DNA of 7,090 bases from contig JAQGIN010000345.1 in the NCBI GenBank assembly GCA_028291125.1, positions 1 through 7,090 of the forward strand, given 5' to 3'. This document shows positions 5,548 to 7,090 of the stretch, one piece after another (positions within the stretch are counted from its first letter, which is position 1; every line of letters begins with the position of its first letter). Both the position numbers and the translations under genes were made by a program. The notes beneath the pieces are model-generated. The model saw nothing but the letters and a program-made list of their open reading frames with translations. It was not told the DNA's origin and searched no databases. This DNA comes from Caulobacter sp. (GTDB lineage: Bacteria > Pseudomonadota > Alphaproteobacteria > Caulobacterales > Caulobacteraceae).

Positions 5548-6351
5548 TCAGCGCCGGCGCCGTTCGGTGGCCCAGGTCCGCCAGACGCTGAACGCGCCGC
5601 GTTCGAAGGCCAGGGCGGTGACGCGGATCTCGTGGTCGTCGGCCTCGATGAGGTTGAAGCTCGGCGGCGCGCCGCGCTCGCGGATCGACAGGGTGCCCGA
5701 GCCCACCGCCTGGGTGCGGCCGTCGCCGAACGGATAGGCGGTGACGAACGGCACATGGATGTGGCCGGACAGCACCAGGTCGGCCCCGGCCAGGGCGAAG
5801 GCCTGGGCGGCGGCCGTCCCGCCGTGGACCCGGCCGGTCATCGGCCCGCCGACCACCTCCATCAGCGGATGGTGGCAGACCACCACCTTCAGGCCGCCGG
5901 GATCGGCGCCGGTCAGCGACCGCTCGATGCGTCGGGTCTGGCGCGGCGAGATCGCCCCCTTCGACCAGTTGAGCCGCAGCTGCACGCCCCGCGCGGTGTT
6001 GACCGCGAACACCGCGGCCCGCGGATTGACCCACGACACCCGCCGCGCCGGCCCCAGGGCGGCCTCGTAACGCATCCACGGCGCGAAGAAGCGCTCGACC
6101 AGGCCGAAGTCCAGATAGGGGGTGTCGTGATTGCCCGGCGTACGCAGCTGCGGATGCGGCAGACGCTCCAGCCAGGCCCGGGCGGCGACGAATTCCGCCC
6201 GCCCGCCGTCCTTGGTCAGGTCGCCGGCGGCGACCACCAGGTCGGGCTGTTCGGCCTGGATCCGCGCCACCGCCGCCTCCACTGCGTCGCGGTTCTCGTC
6301 GCCGCCGAAATGGATGTCGGAGACCTGGACGATCTTGAACGGCCGGGTCAT
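5548..6351 (-). CDS. Calcineurin-like metallophosphoesterase (CpdA/class III phosphodiesterase-like)
   Basis: The 267-residue protein carries the whole dimetal phosphoesterase signature: D12-x-H14 in VSDIHFG, GD44LT, G-N74-H75-D, the H160-H161-P segment after VVVC, and GH197IH199. This arrangement is that of class III cyclic-nucleotide phosphodiesterases and related calcineurin-like enzymes that hydrolyse phosphodiesters or phosphomonoesters. The natural substrate (cAMP, a phospholipid-derived phosphate, or other) cannot be read from sequence. There is no signal peptide, so it is probably cytosolic or peripheral. The ATG at 6351 is chosen because it overlaps the upstream lipid-kinase stop in ATGA and the metal motif follows at residue 10; the longer open frame upstream has no family sequence and lies over the kinase gene. 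It is the second gene of a two-or-more-gene operon, and its C-terminus ends in an Arg-rich tail (ERRRR). Confidence 0.92.
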   Translation of the reverse strand: MTRPFKIVQVSDIHFGGDENRDAVEAAVARIQAEQPDLVVAAGDLTKDGGRAEFVAARAWLERLPHPQLRTPGNHDTPYLDFGLVERFFAPWMRYEAALGPARRVSWVNPRAAVFAVNTARGVQLRLNWSKGAISPRQTRRIERSLTGADPGGLKVVVCHHPLMEVVGGPMTGRVHGGTAAAQAFALAGADLVLSGHIHVPFVTAYPFGDGRTQAVGSGTLSIRERGAPPSFNLIEADDHEIRVTALAFERGAFSVWRTWATERRRR

Positions 6352-7090
6352 GCGGCCGGGACCAGGGCGCGGAAGGCCTTCGGCCGGAAGCGGATGTGGA
6401 CGCTGTCGCTCAGCCGCACCGGCTCGCCGTCGAGGATGGCCGGGATGCGGCCGCCGGCCCAGACCCGGCCGACCCGGCAGCGACCGACGCTGACCGACGG
6501 ATCGTCGCGCCAGGCCCCCGTCACCGTGCTGACCCCCAGGCGGAAGATGTCGAGGGCGCTGGACGGATCCAGGGCGGCGGCCTCGAGCGCCTGGTCCTCG
6601 TCGGCCAGGGCGGTGGAGACCAGCGGGCACATCAGGGTCAAGGCCTCGGCCTTGGCCTTGGGGCGACCGTCGAGCACGAACCGCAGGCGGCCGGAGAAGG
6701 CCCGGTGGAGGGCGCGTTGGGCGCGGAGCAGGGCCAGACGGGCGTTGCGGGCTCGGGCCGCCTCGCGGGCCTCGGCCCAGAGCGCCGGGCTGCCGAGGAT
6801 CGCCGCCACGAAGAACAGCCGGCCGGCGATCTCGCCGCCGGAGATGAAGCGGGGCTCGCCGGAGGTCAGGCAGGCGATCAGGCCCTCCTGCCAGGTGCGC
6901 TGTCCATAGAGGGCGTGGGGCAGCATGTTCATGGTGCCGCCCGGCAAAGGCGCGATCAGCGGACCCTTGGCCCCGCACAGGCTGGCGGCCGAGCGCGCCG
7001 TCCCGTCGCCGGCCAGGATGATGATCAGGTCCGGCCTGGCGGCGACCGCCCGGTCCAGCGCGGCGGGGATGCCGGCGGGCTCGGGCGCCT
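6348..7090 (-). CDS. Diacylglycerol kinase-family lipid kinase (5' end outside the window)
   Basis: The frame is open to the right edge, and 246 codons before the stop are visible. The first part reads DLIIILAGDGTARSAASL (AGDGT codons at 6999-7013), then PLIAPLPGGTMN (PGGTMN codons at 6927-6944). These are the nucleotide-binding GGDGT-type and GGTxN motifs of the DAGK_cat fold shared by YegS, DgkB, and sphingosine and ceramide kinases. The remainder fits the C-terminal beta-rich lipid-binding domain, ending in FRPKAFRALVPAA. The enzyme should phosphorylate a lipid hydroxyl using ATP; diacylglycerol, a sphingoid/ceramide or another lipid cannot be told apart here. The first Gly of GGDGT is Ala, and the usual N-E after GDGTx is absent. 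A TTG at 6947 is not the start, because the domain continues well upstream. Its TGA overlaps the ATG of the metallophosphoesterase, so the two are translationally coupled. Confidence 0.93.
   Translation of the reverse strand, partial: APEPAGIPAALDRAVAARPDLIIILAGDGTARSAASLCGAKGPLIAPLPGGTMNMLPHALYGQRTWQEGLIACLTSGEPRFISGGEIAGRLFFVAAILGSPALWAEAREAARARNARLALLRAQRALHRAFSGRLRFVLDGRPKAKAEALTLMCPLVSTALADEDQALEAAALDPSSALDIFRLGVSTVTGAWRDDPSVSVGRCRVGRVWAGGRIPAILDGEPVRLSDSVHIRFRPKAFRALVPAA

Noticed and set aside
6352..6978. N-terminal extension of the metallophosphoesterase to 6978
   Set aside because: The extra sequence is out of frame over the lipid kinase, has no phosphoesterase homology, and the ATG at 6351 fits the ATGA overlap and the motif position.

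Overview
This is a very GC-rich chromosomal window with dense coding on both strands. It most likely comes from an alphaproteobacterium, plausibly Caulobacterales (Caulobacter/Phenylobacterium type). The reasons are the base composition, an HWE-family hybrid histidine kinase, and two intergenic sequences matching the EcfG (general stress sigma factor) promoter consensus GGAAC-N16/17-CGTT. The genus is inferred from style, not proven. I see no tRNA, rRNA, CRISPR array, insertion sequence, integrase or phage gene.

Layout: a lipoprotein with a DUF4142 domain (29-625, minus) is divergent from a CaiB/BaiF family III CoA-transferase (746-1942, plus). The CoA-transferase meets a large GAF-PAS-HWE kinase-receiver protein (1939-3945, minus) tail to tail, and the two stop codons share one CTAG. 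Divergent from the kinase are a DUF883/YqjD-like C-tail membrane protein (4062-4415) and a translationally coupled small multi-helix membrane protein (4412-4810). After 70 bp comes an iron-type superoxide dismutase (4881-5504) with a strong intrinsic terminator (5515-5542). The right end is a minus-strand operon: a diacylglycerol-kinase-family lipid kinase (truncated by the window edge, 6348-7090) overlapping by ATGA a calcineurin-like metallophosphoesterase (5548-6351).

How the genes may work together: the DUF4142 lipoprotein and the DUF883 gene pair each have an EcfG-like promoter with the same -35 core (GGAACCG) and a 17-base spacer. A superoxide dismutase lies just downstream, and a HWE sensor kinase, of the broad class that includes known inputs to the alphaproteobacterial PhyR/EcfG stress pathway, lies between the two promoters. 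The centre-left of the window therefore reads as a small cell-envelope/general-stress neighbourhood. The CoA-transferase and the lipid kinase-phosphoesterase operon look unrelated to it. Nothing here is a clearly novel system; the stress-promoter pair with its embedded kinase is the most informative signal.
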